This document shows positions 39,701 to 46,575 of a stretch of 64,000 nt of DNA, in pieces; the first letter of the stretch is position 1, and each line of letters starts with the position of its first letter. The stretch covers positions 124,001 to 188,000 of the forward strand of contig BGZK01000135.1 of assembly GCA_005406025.1 (NCBI GenBank), given 5' to 3'. Below the pieces are notes generated by a model. That model had not been told where the DNA came from. It saw nothing but the letters and a program-made list of their open reading frames with translations, and ran no database searches. Both the position numbers and the translations under genes were made by a program. This stretch comes from Eumeta japonica (lineage: Eukaryota; Arthropoda; Insecta; Lepidoptera; Psychidae).

Positions 39701-42700
39701 AAGATGATTATTTTCATAATGCATTTAAAGGAATTTAGAGCAGAATTCGTAAATTTATGGATCTTGGGCGTTCCAAAACCCATAACGAGTGAGCATAATT
39801 TGTGTAGAATATACAATTATTAAATGTTTTTTTTCTGTTGCAGTTGGCAACCGATAATAGACTTCGTAGAATCGAAATACGAAGAATTCCTAAATGCGGA
39901 ATCGCGGGTGACGCGCAAGGCTGCTCCGCCAGACACGCGCGTGCACTGCTGTCTCTACTTCATCGCGCCTTCCGGTCACGGTCTGAAGCCTCTTGACGTG
40001 GAGTTCATGCAACGACTTGGCGACAAAGTTAATATAATTCCGGTCATAGCTAAGGCGGATACTATGACACCGGAGGAGTGTATAGAATTCAAACAACAGG
40101 TGAAGCTATTTTTGATTGATATGAAACAAACAATAGAAGGGAGGTTGATTGGTGTTATAAGACATTTAAGTTAATAGTTCATGAGCTGTGCAAAAAATTG
40201 CAAATATAAAAACATTCTATTAAAGACTTATGGTATTCATTTCATATTAATAAAAAGATGTAAATAGATAAATTCGAATATATATATTAGTTTTTGAATA
40301 GTTTAAATTTATGTATGAATGTTAGGAATGACAGTTACTAAATTTGTAAGTATGTATCTCATCAATGACAGCGTAATAAGGCGCGTTTAGTAATGATGAC
40401 TAATTATTTAGGGTAGTGTAAAATTTGTTTCTTTCCAAATACCTATGCAATTTTTTTTTTCATCAACCATTCTTTCTACCTTACATTGATACGTTTTTCA
40501 TGTATTTTTGCATTATTTAACCCTATTTAATGATAATAATCGCTCGTTATTTCTTTTATGCAGCATTATAATTAACTTAAATTAGTTTTAAATTATGTTT
40601 TAAATCAACATATTTTATAGTAGGATTAATTAGTTGTAATTATGAAATTTCAAAAACATTGTCCACTATTGAGTTTTATAAAATGTGGTCAAAATTTTAA
40701 AATATTTTTTTTTCATAATGGGTTTTATTTCTATTAAACTCTTTATTGCATCATTACATTTCCACACATTCCATAAACGATCTCGAGTACATACATGATA
40801 TTGATATTATTAAGATCTTGTTTGTTATTTGGATTCGTCGCTATAATACGACGAAACTGTAAAATTTTATTACATGAATGAGTTAGAAAGAAAATGTCTT
40901 ATTAGAAATTTGTTCAATATTATAGTATTTATGGAGTGTTTGGTACAATTTTTACGTTATGTACATGTTAAAATTTATTAATCAGGTAATGAAAGAAATA
41001 GCACAACACGAGATTAAGATCTATGAGTTCCCGGAGAGTACGGGTGAAGAAGGGGAGGCGGCGGAAGCGACGCGAGCGCTGCGGGCGCGCGTACCTTTTG
41101 CCGTCGTGGGCGCCAACACCGTCATCGAGCAGGATGGGCGGCGTGTGCGCGGCCGCAAATATCCTTGGGGTGTCGCTGAAGGTTAATCAATTTACTATAT
41201 TATTTAAAATGATTAAATCGAAGTACATAGTTGAATGCTTAAGAAAGAGGTAAAATAAAAAGTTGGACAGTTTATTGGATACTAGTTGTCCCGCCCGCTT
41301 CGCTGGGTAATTTTTATTATAAATAAAATGGCGAAGGATTTACGGAATTCGAAAAATGAGTAGCCTAGAACCATCTACAAATCATCCCGCATCGAATGGT
41401 CCCAGTCCCATGTCTATCTATACGTTTAGTAGTTTTTACGTGATTGGCGAACAAAGACAACCTATTTTCATTATATATGTATAGATTATGTAAATATTGC
41501 TGGTTGTATAAAAATGTGTAGGAAAGCAAGTATGCATCTTTTGACAAAACTCAGATATTATTTGAAAAGCAATGGTTATCTACACTATGCAATTAATATT
41601 TTTTATATATTTTTTAAAATAAATCTGCTGCTTTTAAGAATCCTGAGATCTATTTTCAGCTGATCACATACGGTATAATAATGTTATTTTCTATTTGTTT
41701 ATGTAATTCTATTTCAATGCTCCAACCAACCAATGGCAATTAATGATAATATCGCGTAGTGTTTTTGTTTTTATATGTCTAAAAAAAATTTCCAATTTAA
41801 AAGTTAAAAAAAAAATAGATTTTATACTTGTAAGCAAAAAGTTGAGCCGAATTCAATTGGCATTTGAGGTACTAATAGCTAATTGAAATTAGGAGTTTAA
41901 TAAACAATAAAAATACAAAATAAATTAGTTGAAAAGGAGCTGAACTCACTTGATTAGTGTTTTATAGGGGAATTAAAAATTTTTCTTTGGGAATTAAATT
42001 TGGGAAATTTCGGATATGCATTACACTAAGAGTTCATATATTATATGATGAAAAAATGAAACCAATTGACGTGTATAGCTTATATGATATTTATTTTGTT
42101 AATAATAATTTATTAAAAATTAAGAAATATCAATCACATGTACTAGCATATTCACAATTTCCTTTAGTGTAACTCTCATAAATATCATAAATTTATTATT
42201 TTCACAGTTGAAAATTTGGAACATTGTGACTTTTTGGCATTACGGAACATGGTTATCCGCACGCACCTGCAAGACCTCAAGGACGTGACGAGTTCCGTGC
42301 ACTACGAGAACTACCGCTGCCGCAAGCTCGCCGGCCTTTCGCACGACGGCAAGCCGCATCGTATCAACTCGAATAAGTGAGGACGTTAAGCATTCTTAGA
42401 TTTTTGTAGCTGTGATTCAGTTTGATGATTTGTTTGAAGTTAGGTTTAGAAATTCAATAACAAGAGTTTCTGGTAGAAAAATATTTATTACTAAGAAAAC
42501 TGTCACAAACATAAAGTTTGTTAGAATTCTGCAAGTTAATGGTGATGGTAGTAATCATCACTACAAATTAATTCCAACATGTAATATTTAGTGCATTGAA
42601 GCGTAATTTATCAGGTAAGGTTTTCTCAGGAAATGAAAGTCATTCATTTTAATTGACATATTTAATATAATTATGTCCATTTAAGTGGTAATTTACTAAC

Positions 42701-45700
42701 AGCATGGTTATATAGATGATTATGCTAACAGATCGGATTGGGTTGCTGGTCTGATTTTCTTTGTATAGTTCTTTTATCTACTTTTTTCTTTCCGGCGTCA
42801 CCATTATCAAGGTGACCAGACTAAACTTGTCTAAAATGAATATAAATGTCACTTATTTTGTAATGATAACATTCTTCAATAATTTTGTAATGGTTAATTA
42901 AAGTTGTACTTTCATTGCTGCATGTCTGGTCACCTTATAGCAATATTCTATTGTCTTATTACGCAAATTTTCTTGTGCTAAATTTATTTATTCATTATTA
43001 GTTGGTGATTATCATTTTCTTATATCATAACTTATAAAGCCCCATCTGATATGAATGTTCTGTGCTTGGGCATGCAGAAATGAAGTATTTTTGTTTACAA
43101 CTTTTGTTTTGGTCACAGTTGTGGATTAACTGTTAAACATAAAATTAATGCATTTTATTTGTGACTAATAAACTATTTTATTAATTTGTTTATGACTACT
43201 TATGATTTTATTCACCTGAATATGCAAGGGCAATGAATATAAATATTTAAGTATTTTTAAAAAAGTATATTTGATCATGAGGTCTTCCATATATTACGTC
43301 ACATGTAATTATAATATTAACGAATTCGGAGGGGAGGGGGGTGTTATAATATCATATTTGTAAATTATTATAATTTTTACATTGAAATTTTGCTTTCATT
43401 TTTCATGTGACTTAAAATTTAGATAACATTGCTGCATAATTAAATGTTGTGCAATGACTATTTTTATATAGTGCTTACTATTTTTATTTTATTATAAAAA
43501 CGAAAATTAAAAATCATAAATTAAATATCAATTTTAAATGCAGATCTTGTGAGTAAAACTATTTCTTTCGAAATCAAAGAAAGTCGCTTTTCAAAAAAGT
43601 TTAAAATATAATAAATAAAATGCCAAAAACGTGTACGACGTTAATAGCGCAATTTTTTTATAATTTTTCAAGAAATAATTCAGTACTTACTCAAAAAATG
43701 GTGGTCCTTCCATTTTATCTCTAAAATACAAACTCATTAAAATTAACATACAACATCGCACATTGCAAATAGGAAAAGTGAACGTAAATATGGATGACCT
43801 CTGCTATAGACCGCTGCACCTTGTGTGTTCACCTGTGTGGCCACTCGTGCTCAGCTAACCATGTGTATTGGTGTCCAGTTTGTGCCCGCAAGGATTGATG
43901 AACAGTTTCATGACCGTGTGGTAAGTTCCGTCAAGTCTGGTACATACCGTCTCTTGTGTGCTTTGTACCGGCCTCGCACCTGTCACTACACAAAGTTATT
44001 TTACGAATTTTATGATTTTCGTCGTCTAAGTTAATCGACGCAATTATGAAATCGGACTTTCAGAGGTGTAACCAATTTTAAGTTTCGTAGAAAGTCCATT
44101 TTATTGAGATAATTTGATATTTGGAGTCCCATTTTTAATTTTTTGTGAATGTATTCCCGTGATGGAGGTCTAAAAGAAAATGTTTTGCTGCACGTGCACT
44201 CCCATTGAAATGGAATGAATAATTTTTTGGTCTTTCAACAAATCCCTGTGGTTCGTAGTATTAAAATTCAGTTCAAAGAGTTAATATTTTATATAGGTTC
44301 TTAAAACATACCCTTTTATGCACAGGTAGGAACATATAACACTTTTTTGGACTTCGACAAATTTCTAATTAAATTAATAAAAGTTACAGTTGCCAAATGG
44401 ACAATATTGGTTTATTACTTTCATTTAGTGCCATATATTTGCCGATTGTATTTTACGTATATTAAAACATAAATCTTCTGTACGTGGTGACTGGAATATG
44501 TGATTTTTTTATATACCGACACTCCCTTTAAAGCTTAGTAACTCTTGTAAAGATTGTGCTTCACAAGTGTAGTACTTATGTAATTGTCGTTTAACTTATT
44601 TAGTTTGAGTTAAGCATGAAACTCTTTAAAAATTTATAATTATTGTCTTATTTAAGGAATCGTAATGGTTGTCCGCTGGTAATACATCATCCAATTATGA
44701 TATACTTTCCACTCAGCAGTACAATAATGTATTTTTTTTTTCAATAAAATTTCATTTGTACCATAGCTGTAAAATTGTATTTAATAGTTAACAAGTTAAA
44801 TTTCTAAGGTCGAAAAATAAAAGTATGAATTACTGGATGACAAATAATTTTGTGCATGTGTATTTTTATAATGCAAGTTCATATGAATTTAGTGAATTGT
44901 TAATGTTTAGGAATAAATCAAAGAAATCAAAATTCAATATGCTGCTGTTGTTTTCTCATATTAACAACAAGGCGTCATTTGTCGACAGGAATCCACTTGC
45001 CCAGATGGAGGAGGAGAAACGAGAACACAATCTTAAAATGAAGAAAATGGAAAGCGAAATGGAACAAGTATAAAAAATTTCCAAATATTTTTTAATTAAT
45101 GGAACACGTTTTCTATGTTTCCAGTATTTTTATATTGTTTTGCCCATTTTGTCATATTTATTCACCTGTATCTAATACTATGTCTGTTTTTCCATTTGAA
45201 ATTTTTTTTTACCACATAAATTTTATTAACTAGGACAAATTTACAAGAACAGCAATGCTTCTCGTTTTTATTTTCATCGATGTGGATGACATAAAAATAA
45301 ATTTATTTATTATACTTCAAAATGTTAAATGAAAAGCAAAGCGGGATCAATTACATAATTTCTTCAATGGAAAAATATTAGAAAATCTATCTTGCCGTAT
45401 TTGCAAATTATTTTTCCACTGCACTAAGTTATCGTTTTGTGCTTCACTTAGTTGAATATTTTTGAAATATATGTTAGTATTCGTATTTTTCGAAGTTATA
45501 AACCAAAGGAAATTCTTCATTATAGTAATATGTTTAATGCCGTGTGTTTACGCGCTGAAGGTGTTTGAAACGAAAGTGCGCGAGAAGCACGCGAAACTGA
45601 AAGAGTCGGAGGCGGAGCTAGCCCGGCGGCACGAGGCGACACGGCGTGCGCTGGAGGCGCAGGCGCGCGAGCTCGAGGAGCGGCAGCGGCAGCTCGCGGC

Positions 45701-46575
45701 CGAGAAGGCAGCCTGGGAGCGAGAGACCGGCCTCTCGCTCGACGACCTGCGCCGCCGATCGCTCGAGGCCAATAGCAAGGAGTTAGTATTTACCCTGTGG
45801 ACCTCCTTCGAAATAAGGGAAAATGTCAATTCGATTGTATTTTTTTTTATGTTACGCAATATTTTCGCTAATTATGAACCGATTTCGAATATTATTATTG
45901 TTTGAAAGGATATAATTTAGAGGTGATTCCATTTTCATCAAGTTAGGATCTGATTATAGAATCCCATGGAAGGTCGAGATCGAGCGCAAATATTATAAGC
46001 ACATAGTGTCATTGCGATGTTAAATTGTTTATTTGTGACACTGTACACTACAATATGCACCAATAAAAAAAAATTATGTAGAAAATAAACCTTAAATTTT
46101 CTTAATCGTATTTACTTTTTAAATTTGTAGGGCAATTCAACATATTTGGTTCATTTGAAATTTTATAAATACTGTTGAATGACTGTAAAAATGATTTTAT
46201 TTCTCACATTCTAATAAAAAAATGTCAAAATGTATTCATAGGTTTTGCCATGACTTATGCTGCTTCTGTTAGTGAAGTAAAGTGGAAATAGATCGAAAAA
46301 AAAATCAGAAAAAATATTATTGCATGTATTACGGTATGTGCCATCAGTGTATAATAATAATAAAACGTATTATATAATATTATTGTTATAGAAGTGTGTT
46401 ATAGGTACATAACAATAAAGAGAAAATATCATGGCTAATTGTGTACTATATATGTATTAATAAAGGGATACTTGTTAAAAAAAATGTATATATGTATAAA
46501 ACTACTTGTTTTGTACGTTGCAGGACCGTCGACGGAAAAGACAAAAAAGACAAAAAGAAGAAAGGTTTGTTCTAA
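3355..46575 (+). CDS. pnut: Septin, Septin-7/Peanut group (ten-exon gene model)
   Basis: Septins are GTP-binding proteins that polymerise into hetero-oligomeric filaments at the cell cortex and cytokinetic furrow. The joined exons 3355-3765, 33717-34058, 35126-35288, 35999-36209, 39844-40099, 40986-41181, 42208-42376, 44989-45067, 45561-45781 and 46524-46575 give 2100 nt, or 699 residues. Residues 1-251 are low-complexity. The P-loop GESGLGKST is at 306-314, DTPG at 363-366, AKAD at 445-448, and the septin unique element follows the WG near 522. A coiled coil covers about 590-680, and the tail [11 protein letters not shown] ends the protein. Every junction keeps frame (intron phases 0,0,1,2,0,1,2,0,2). 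The protein is longer than Drosophila Peanut (about 539 residues) because of the N-terminus. The identity of the core is secure; use of this particular first exon is inferred. Confidence 0.93.
5385..5500. other. CpG-rich block in septin intron 1
   Basis: This is a short GC-rich patch (for example gcggggtggggcgggtgatt) in AT-rich intron. No reading frame or splice pattern ties it to a coding exon. It could be a regulatory element; no function can be read from it directly. Confidence 0.3.
7615..8145 (+). promoter_or_regulatory. CpG-rich promoter and 5' UTR of alternative exon 1b
   Basis: A GC-rich stretch starts near 7615. It contains TCAGT, a match to the arthropod initiator, at 7699-7703, and the CpG richness resumes between about 7885 and 8145 just before the ATG of exon 1b. 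An internal in-frame ATG (8039) ends at a donor-like cg/gtgaga at about 8069, but in phase 1, which does not fit the next septin exon. The promoter role is inferred from composition and position. Confidence 0.45.
8146..8304 (+). CDS. pnut: Septin alternative first coding exon 1b
   Basis: The ATG at 8146 (A at -3) opens 53 codons, beginning [16 protein letters not shown] and ending NLSLRRKAE, with GC-rich codon use unlike the surrounding intron. It ends at aggcagag/gtaccc, a usable donor, exactly in phase 0. Both the 33717 and the 35126 exons begin in phase 0, so this exon can replace exon 1a without a frameshift. The basic end (LRRKAE) differs from exon 1a, so the two isoforms would differ in N-terminal charge. 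No transcript evidence is available here. Confidence 0.5.
8734..8781. repeat. TA microsatellite flanked by inverted arms
   Basis: A (TA)n run at about 8751-8768 sits between acacttattt (8734-8743) and its exact complement aaataagtgt (8772-8781). The whole stretch is a potential cruciform in intron 1. Confidence 0.7.
9742..10081. repeat. Two-copy tandem duplication, 170-bp unit
   Basis: 9742-9911 and 9912-10081 are head-to-tail copies starting taagtggttacgtaag and ending aacgacccacttac. By eye they differ at only about three positions (ttct/tgct near 9759/9929; ccaa/caga near 9799/9969), so the duplication is recent. The - strand of each copy carries part of an unrecognised frame ([20 protein letters not shown]) that continues only beyond copy 1, so copy 1 plus its left flank is the source arrangement. 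Confidence 0.9.
10236..10611. mobile_element. Foldback-like element with 35-nt inverted ends
   Basis: 10236-10270 (ggagacgattctcagtccat...) and the reverse complement of 10577-10611 agree at about 28 of 35 positions, including cgattctc and catgtgg. The roughly 305-bp interior has no coding potential. The layout fits an old non-autonomous DNA element or foldback sequence. No target-site duplication is visible. Confidence 0.5.
11130..11425. other. CpG-rich block in septin intron 1
   Basis: About 300 bp of GC-rich, CpG-dense DNA with three overlapping open frames. None starts at a convincing ATG leading to a donor in phase 0. Overlapping frames are expected from GC-rich sequence poor in stop codons. 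It may be a regulatory island or a noncoding exon. Confidence 0.35.
12095..12400 (+). repeat. Dispersed repeat B: head plus degenerate GATTCC array
   Basis: It begins with cgcccgctgcttcacccgcg, then tgaacataaaatgaattcct, followed by a loose array (attccgattcc, ctcgatcccgttctcaattt, gtcccactctcgaa). It has the same order as repeat A but the opposite orientation. Confidence 0.6.
13605..13800 (+). repeat. Dispersed repeat C: head plus degenerate array
   Basis: The head gcctgcgtggacgtaatgga is followed by tttttctatatc-like spacer and then caattctcgtcccgtat, ccggttccactctcagttcc and ttctcaatttcaatctcaat. It is a shorter copy of the family seen at 240, 12095 and 17325. The open frame through it is a by-product of the array. 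Confidence 0.6.
15791..15833. repeat. 18-bp tandem repeat, about 2.3 copies
   Basis: tacacaatattctatgta (15791-15808) is followed directly by tacacaatattctatata (15809-15826) and a partial third unit (tacacaa). It is a simple local duplication in intron 1. Confidence 0.7.
17325..17600 (+). repeat. Dispersed repeat D: head plus degenerate array
   Basis: The head tcgtccgcgtggacatcgtc followed by ttttatattgatcg leads into ctctcaatcg, cgctctcaattctgatatc, attctaattccgcctc and atcacagttcc. The phrase ctcaattctgat is shared with repeat C and, with one change, repeat A. Its end near 17600 is approximate. Confidence 0.6.
18430..18525. other. CpG-rich block in septin intron 1
   Basis: This is a short patch of GC-rich sequence (for example ggcgggcgcgggccggtccg). 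The frame through it starts at an ATG (18378) but has no good donor at its end. It may be a regulatory island; nothing more can be said. Confidence 0.25.
18842..19875 (+). mobile_element. Mariner transposon copy 1, internally deleted
   Basis: The element is bounded by TA dinucleotides at 18840-18841 and 19876-19877. Its inverted ends begin aggtcgggg on the left and aagtcgggg on the right (reverse complement), about 28-30 nt each and imperfect. It is about 1034 bp, against about 1.3 kb for an intact mariner. It encodes fragments of a mori-type transposase: [20 protein letters not shown] near 19019, an HTH part with [20 protein letters not shown] near 19270-19330, and a first catalytic-domain stretch around 19490-19660. 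Frameshifts, stops and a deletion remove the middle and end of the catalytic domain, including the later two aspartates of the DDD triad. It cannot code for an active enzyme. Confidence 0.9.
18995..19740 (+). pseudogene. Broken mariner transposase gene
   Basis: The reading frame is interrupted many times. The start region reads in one frame to about 19190 (through [11 protein letters not shown]) and then shifts. The frame [20 protein letters not shown] continues to about 19345, and later pieces ([10 protein letters not shown] near 19611-19640, then a shift) follow. The start codon region differs from copy 2 by a small deletion (atggatgactaatg against atgaatgaatctaatg). The paired-type HTH half is the best preserved part. 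Confidence 0.85.
20819..20982. repeat. Inverted repeat, 20-nt perfect arms
   Basis: acaacgcacgaaactttgcc (20819-20838) and its exact reverse complement (20963-20982) enclose 124 bp. The interior is richer in GC than its surroundings. The layout resembles a small MITE, but I see no clear target-site duplication. Confidence 0.65.
21955..22115. other. CpG-rich block in septin intron 1
   Basis: A GC-rich patch includes cgctctcgggcacggagtgt and ccgctcgtcc. No coding frame passes through to a splice donor. A possible regulatory island. Confidence 0.25.
25439..25660. repeat. Pair of related hairpins sharing gactccaaaaacaa
   Basis: Hairpin 1 (25439-25473) and hairpin 2 (25602-25637) both start gactccaaaaacaa and end ttgttttagagtc or ttgtttttagagtc, with a loop of about 8 nt. 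Directly after hairpin 2, tatttaaac and gtttaaata (25638-25660) form another perfect short palindrome. The two copies imply a small mobile or duplicated foldback unit. Confidence 0.65.
26505..26700. other. CpG-rich block in septin intron 1
   Basis: Strongly GC-rich (for example gggtgcccgcgcccgccgcg), with a donor-like ctcg/gtgagtcacc near 26535. It could be an untranslated alternative first exon plus promoter, or an enhancer. No ATG-to-donor frame in phase 0 was found. Confidence 0.35.
27540..27745. other. CpG-rich block in septin intron 1
   Basis: A GC-rich patch contains factor-site-like words (gaacaatggcac, ttatct, ggtaaaagccaatcactc). No coding frame fits. It sits about 600 bp upstream of candidate exon 1c and could be regulatory DNA for it; this is inference from position only. 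Confidence 0.3.
28332..28415 (+). CDS. pnut: Septin candidate alternative first coding exon 1c
   Basis: The ATG at 28332 (A at -3) opens 28 codons beginning [20 protein letters not shown]. It ends at ataac/gtaagt, a near-perfect donor, exactly in phase 0, so it can join either the 33717 or the 35126 exon. It is basic and lacks the Ser/Ala/Pro-rich composition of exons 1a and 1b. A TCAGT initiator-like word lies at 28035-28039. The protein similarity of this short peptide cannot be judged here. The donor strength and phase are the evidence, so it remains a candidate. Confidence 0.35.
28796..28915 (+). repeat. Interspersed repeat copy, related to 30857-30970
   Basis: This segment shares tcgacagtgcgac, ggc.cttcatca and ggtactgcattttatata in the same order and spacing with 30857-30970 on the same strand. 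It is a degraded repeat present at least twice within about 2 kb. I cannot assign a family. Confidence 0.6.
29215..29410. other. CpG-rich block in septin intron 1
   Basis: GC-rich DNA (for example cgccgccggccggggcggtg) with a donor-like gctt/gtgagtta near 29342 is compatible with a noncoding first exon. No start codon leads in phase 0 to that donor. The role is uncertain. Confidence 0.3.
30164..30213. repeat. Hairpin with 21-nt arms and 8-nt loop
   Basis: tttgatttgtcacgccgatt plus g (30164-30184) pairs with 30193-30213 at 20 of 21 positions around the loop acctgtgc. It lies at the end of a - strand frame of unknown origin (30015-30212). Confidence 0.75.
30857..30970 (+). repeat. Interspersed repeat copy, related to 28796-28915
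   Basis: The second copy of the repeat described at 28796. Matching words include cctcgacagtgcgac, cacttcatca and gtactgcattttatatag. The copies diverge by perhaps a quarter of positions by eye. Confidence 0.6.
31640..31677. repeat. Tight hairpin, 17-nt arms, 4-nt loop
   Basis: aagttaagctttcgatg (31640-31656) pairs with catcgaatgcttaactt (31661-31677) at 16 of 17 positions around aata. A second small palindrome (aatacca...tggtatt, 31678-31695) follows immediately. Confidence 0.7.
32560..32770. other. CpG-rich block near the end of septin intron 1
   Basis: GC-rich DNA including gcccgcggcccgcggcccgc, a short direct repeat of cccgcgg. It is the last CpG-rich patch before exon 2. Frames through it have no matching splice signals. 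A possible enhancer or promoter. Confidence 0.3.
33717..34058 (+). CDS. pnut: Septin exon 2 (low-complexity N-terminal region)
   Basis: The acceptor taatgtttcag/ttacaaag and the donor attaaag/gtgagc bound 114 codons, phase 0 at both ends. The peptide starts [17 protein letters not shown] and is then rich in Ala, Pro and Ser, with a run of prolines ([14 protein letters not shown]) near residues 230-243 of the model. The GC-rich coding stretch stands out from the AT-rich introns. Such proline-rich N-termini are variable among septins and may bind SH3-type partners; that is inference. An overlapping - strand frame is a shadow. Confidence 0.85.
34059..35125 (+). other. Septin intron 2
   Basis: Phase 0, AT-rich, ending in atttaatatttacag. 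I see no features inside it. Confidence 0.85.
35126..35288 (+). CDS. pnut: Septin exon 3 (entry to the GTPase domain)
   Basis: The exon encodes residues 252-305 plus the first base of Gly306. It starts [16 protein letters not shown] and then holds the conserved septin pre-domain [20 protein letters not shown] followed by FEFTLMVVG. This segment is nearly the same as in fly Peanut and marks the Septin-7 group. It ends gttgtgg/gtaagt in phase 1, inside the first codon of the P-loop. Confidence 0.95.
35289..35998 (+). other. Septin intron 3
   Basis: Phase 1, with acceptor cacgtttcag. It contains a mildly GC-richer patch near 35880-35965 just before the acceptor, otherwise nothing recognisable. 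Confidence 0.85.
35999..36209 (+). CDS. pnut: Septin exon 4 (P-loop and switch regions)
   Basis: The exon completes Gly306 and encodes residues 307-375. The P-loop [14 protein letters not shown] binds the nucleotide phosphates. The switch I region contains [13 protein letters not shown], whose Thr is the type retained in hydrolysing septin groups. G3 is [13 protein letters not shown]. The exon ends aattg/gtgagt in phase 2, splitting the Cys codon of the invariant NCW. Codon use is GC-rich. Confidence 0.96.
37855..37885. repeat. Perfect 12-bp inverted repeat with AT-rich extensions
   Basis: tgttattctttt (37855-37866) and aaaagaataaca (37874-37885) are exact complements around a 7-nt spacer. 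Pairing continues imperfectly outward through the flanking tttatttattattt and aataataaataaa stretches. Confidence 0.65.
38181..38257. repeat. Large near-perfect palindrome, 36-nt arms
   Basis: 38181-38217 and 38222-38257 are reverse complements apart from one extra A in the left arm, separated only by taat. The arms run from actttgcaacaatattatgc to attcatggc. In the septin pre-mRNA this would form a very stable hairpin. Confidence 0.9.
39844..40099 (+). CDS. pnut: Septin exon 5 (GTPase core with AKAD)
   Basis: The exon completes Cys376 and encodes residues 377-461. It starts [20 protein letters not shown], continues through the conserved [20 protein letters not shown], and reaches the G4 guanine-specificity motif AKAD at 445-448 followed by TMTPEEC. 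It ends aaacaacag/gtgaag in phase 0. The open frame runs on past the donor to 40174, but the continuation does not match septins while the exon at 40986 does. Confidence 0.96.
40100..40985 (+). other. Septin intron 5
   Basis: Phase 0, AT-rich, ending in atttattaatcag. Nothing recognisable inside. Confidence 0.85.
40986..41181 (+). CDS. pnut: Septin exon 6 (end of GTPase domain)
   Basis: The exon encodes residues 462-526, starting [17 protein letters not shown]. An acidic, Ala-rich insert follows ([13 protein letters not shown]), then [20 protein letters not shown] and [11 protein letters not shown], the approach to the septin unique element. It ends gctgaag/gttaat in phase 1. The acidic loop is variable between species. 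The rest is strongly conserved with Septin-7/Peanut. Confidence 0.95.
41182..42207 (+). other. Septin intron 6
   Basis: Phase 1, ending attattttcacag. It contains the interspersed repeat at 41280-41490; the rest is AT-rich without features. Confidence 0.85.
41280..41490 (+). repeat. Lepidopteran-type interspersed repeat (SINE/LINE tail-like)
   Basis: It starts tactagttgtcccgcccgct and tcgctgggtaattttta, and ends with ttacgtgattggcgaacaaa, then gacaacctattttcattata and tatgtatagat. The head (ctagttgtcccgcccgcttc) and the tail gtatagatt are typical of a repeat class seen widely in moth and butterfly introns. The family name cannot be settled by eye. Confidence 0.55.
42208..42376 (+). CDS. pnut: Septin exon 7 (septin unique element)
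   Basis: The exon completes Val527 and encodes residues 528-582. The motif [20 protein letters not shown] is followed by [20 protein letters not shown], the conserved septin unique element that contributes to the filament interface. A variable [15 protein letters not shown] follows. It ends tcgaataa/gtgagg in phase 2, splitting a Lys codon. Confidence 0.96.
42809..42936. repeat. Inverted repeat, 13-nt perfect arms
   Basis: aaggtgaccagac (42809-42821) and gtctggtcacctt (42924-42936) are exact complements about 100 bp apart. This is MITE-like in size, but no target duplication is clear. Confidence 0.5.
43879..43920 (+). CDS. pnut: Candidate 42-nt cassette exon of the septin
   Basis: Within intron 7, gtgtccag/tttgtgcc and ccgtgtg/gtaagt bound exactly 42 nt. 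Entering in phase 2 it reads [14 protein letters not shown] with no stop and rejoins exon 8 in the correct phase, adding 14 residues between the septin unique element and the coiled coil, a region of variable length between septins. The surrounding sequence is less AT-rich than the rest of the intron. The pyrimidine tract is poor. I have no similarity evidence, so chance is possible. Confidence 0.2.
44989..45067 (+). CDS. pnut: Septin exon 8 (start of coiled coil)
   Basis: The acceptor ttgtcgacag and donor gaacaa/gtataa bound residues 584-609, [20 protein letters not shown] followed by ESEMEQ, after the split Lys583. The motif PLAQMEEE opens the C-terminal coiled coil in Septin-7 proteins. 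The donor is weak at the last exon base but the frame and similarity fix it. Confidence 0.92.
45068..45560 (+). other. Septin intron 8
   Basis: Phase 0, AT-rich. The acceptor (cgctgaag) has a weak pyrimidine tract; similarity to Septin-7 C-termini (EQ joined to VFE) decides the border. Confidence 0.8.
45561..45781 (+). CDS. pnut: Septin exon 9 (C-terminal coiled coil)
   Basis: The exon encodes residues 610-682, starting [21 protein letters not shown] long charged helix rich in Arg, Glu and Ala follows ([34 protein letters not shown]) and ends [11 protein letters not shown]. Septin-7 coiled coils mediate parallel pairing with partner septins. It ends gcaagga/gttagt in phase 2. The GC-rich codons contrast with the introns. 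A - strand open frame here is a shadow. Confidence 0.94.
45782..46523 (+). other. Septin intron 9
   Basis: Phase 2, AT-rich, ending ttttgtacgttgcag. I see no features inside it. Confidence 0.85.
46524..46575 (+). CDS. pnut: Septin exon 10 (basic C-terminal tail and stop)
   Basis: The exon completes Glu683 and encodes [16 protein letters not shown], then TAA at 46573-46575. The ending KKKKGLF is the same as recalled for fly Peanut, which secures this as the true last coding exon. The overlapping longer frame that starts upstream is not used. Confidence 0.95.

Larger units (their letters stand above)
36210..39843 (+). other. Septin intron 4
   Basis: AT-rich, phase 2, ending ttttttttctgttgcag. 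It contains two palindromes (37855-37885 and 38181-38257), described separately. Nothing else was recognised in the rest. Confidence 0.85.
42377..44988 (+). other. Septin intron 7
   Basis: Phase 2. It holds a 13-nt inverted repeat (42809-42936) and a possible 42-nt cassette exon (43879-43920). Otherwise AT-rich and featureless. Confidence 0.8.

Noticed and set aside
39824..40174. Full frame through septin exon 5 as a separate 116-residue protein
   Set aside because: It is exon 5 with intron bases at both ends. The acceptor at 39843 and donor at 40100 and the septin match define the exon.
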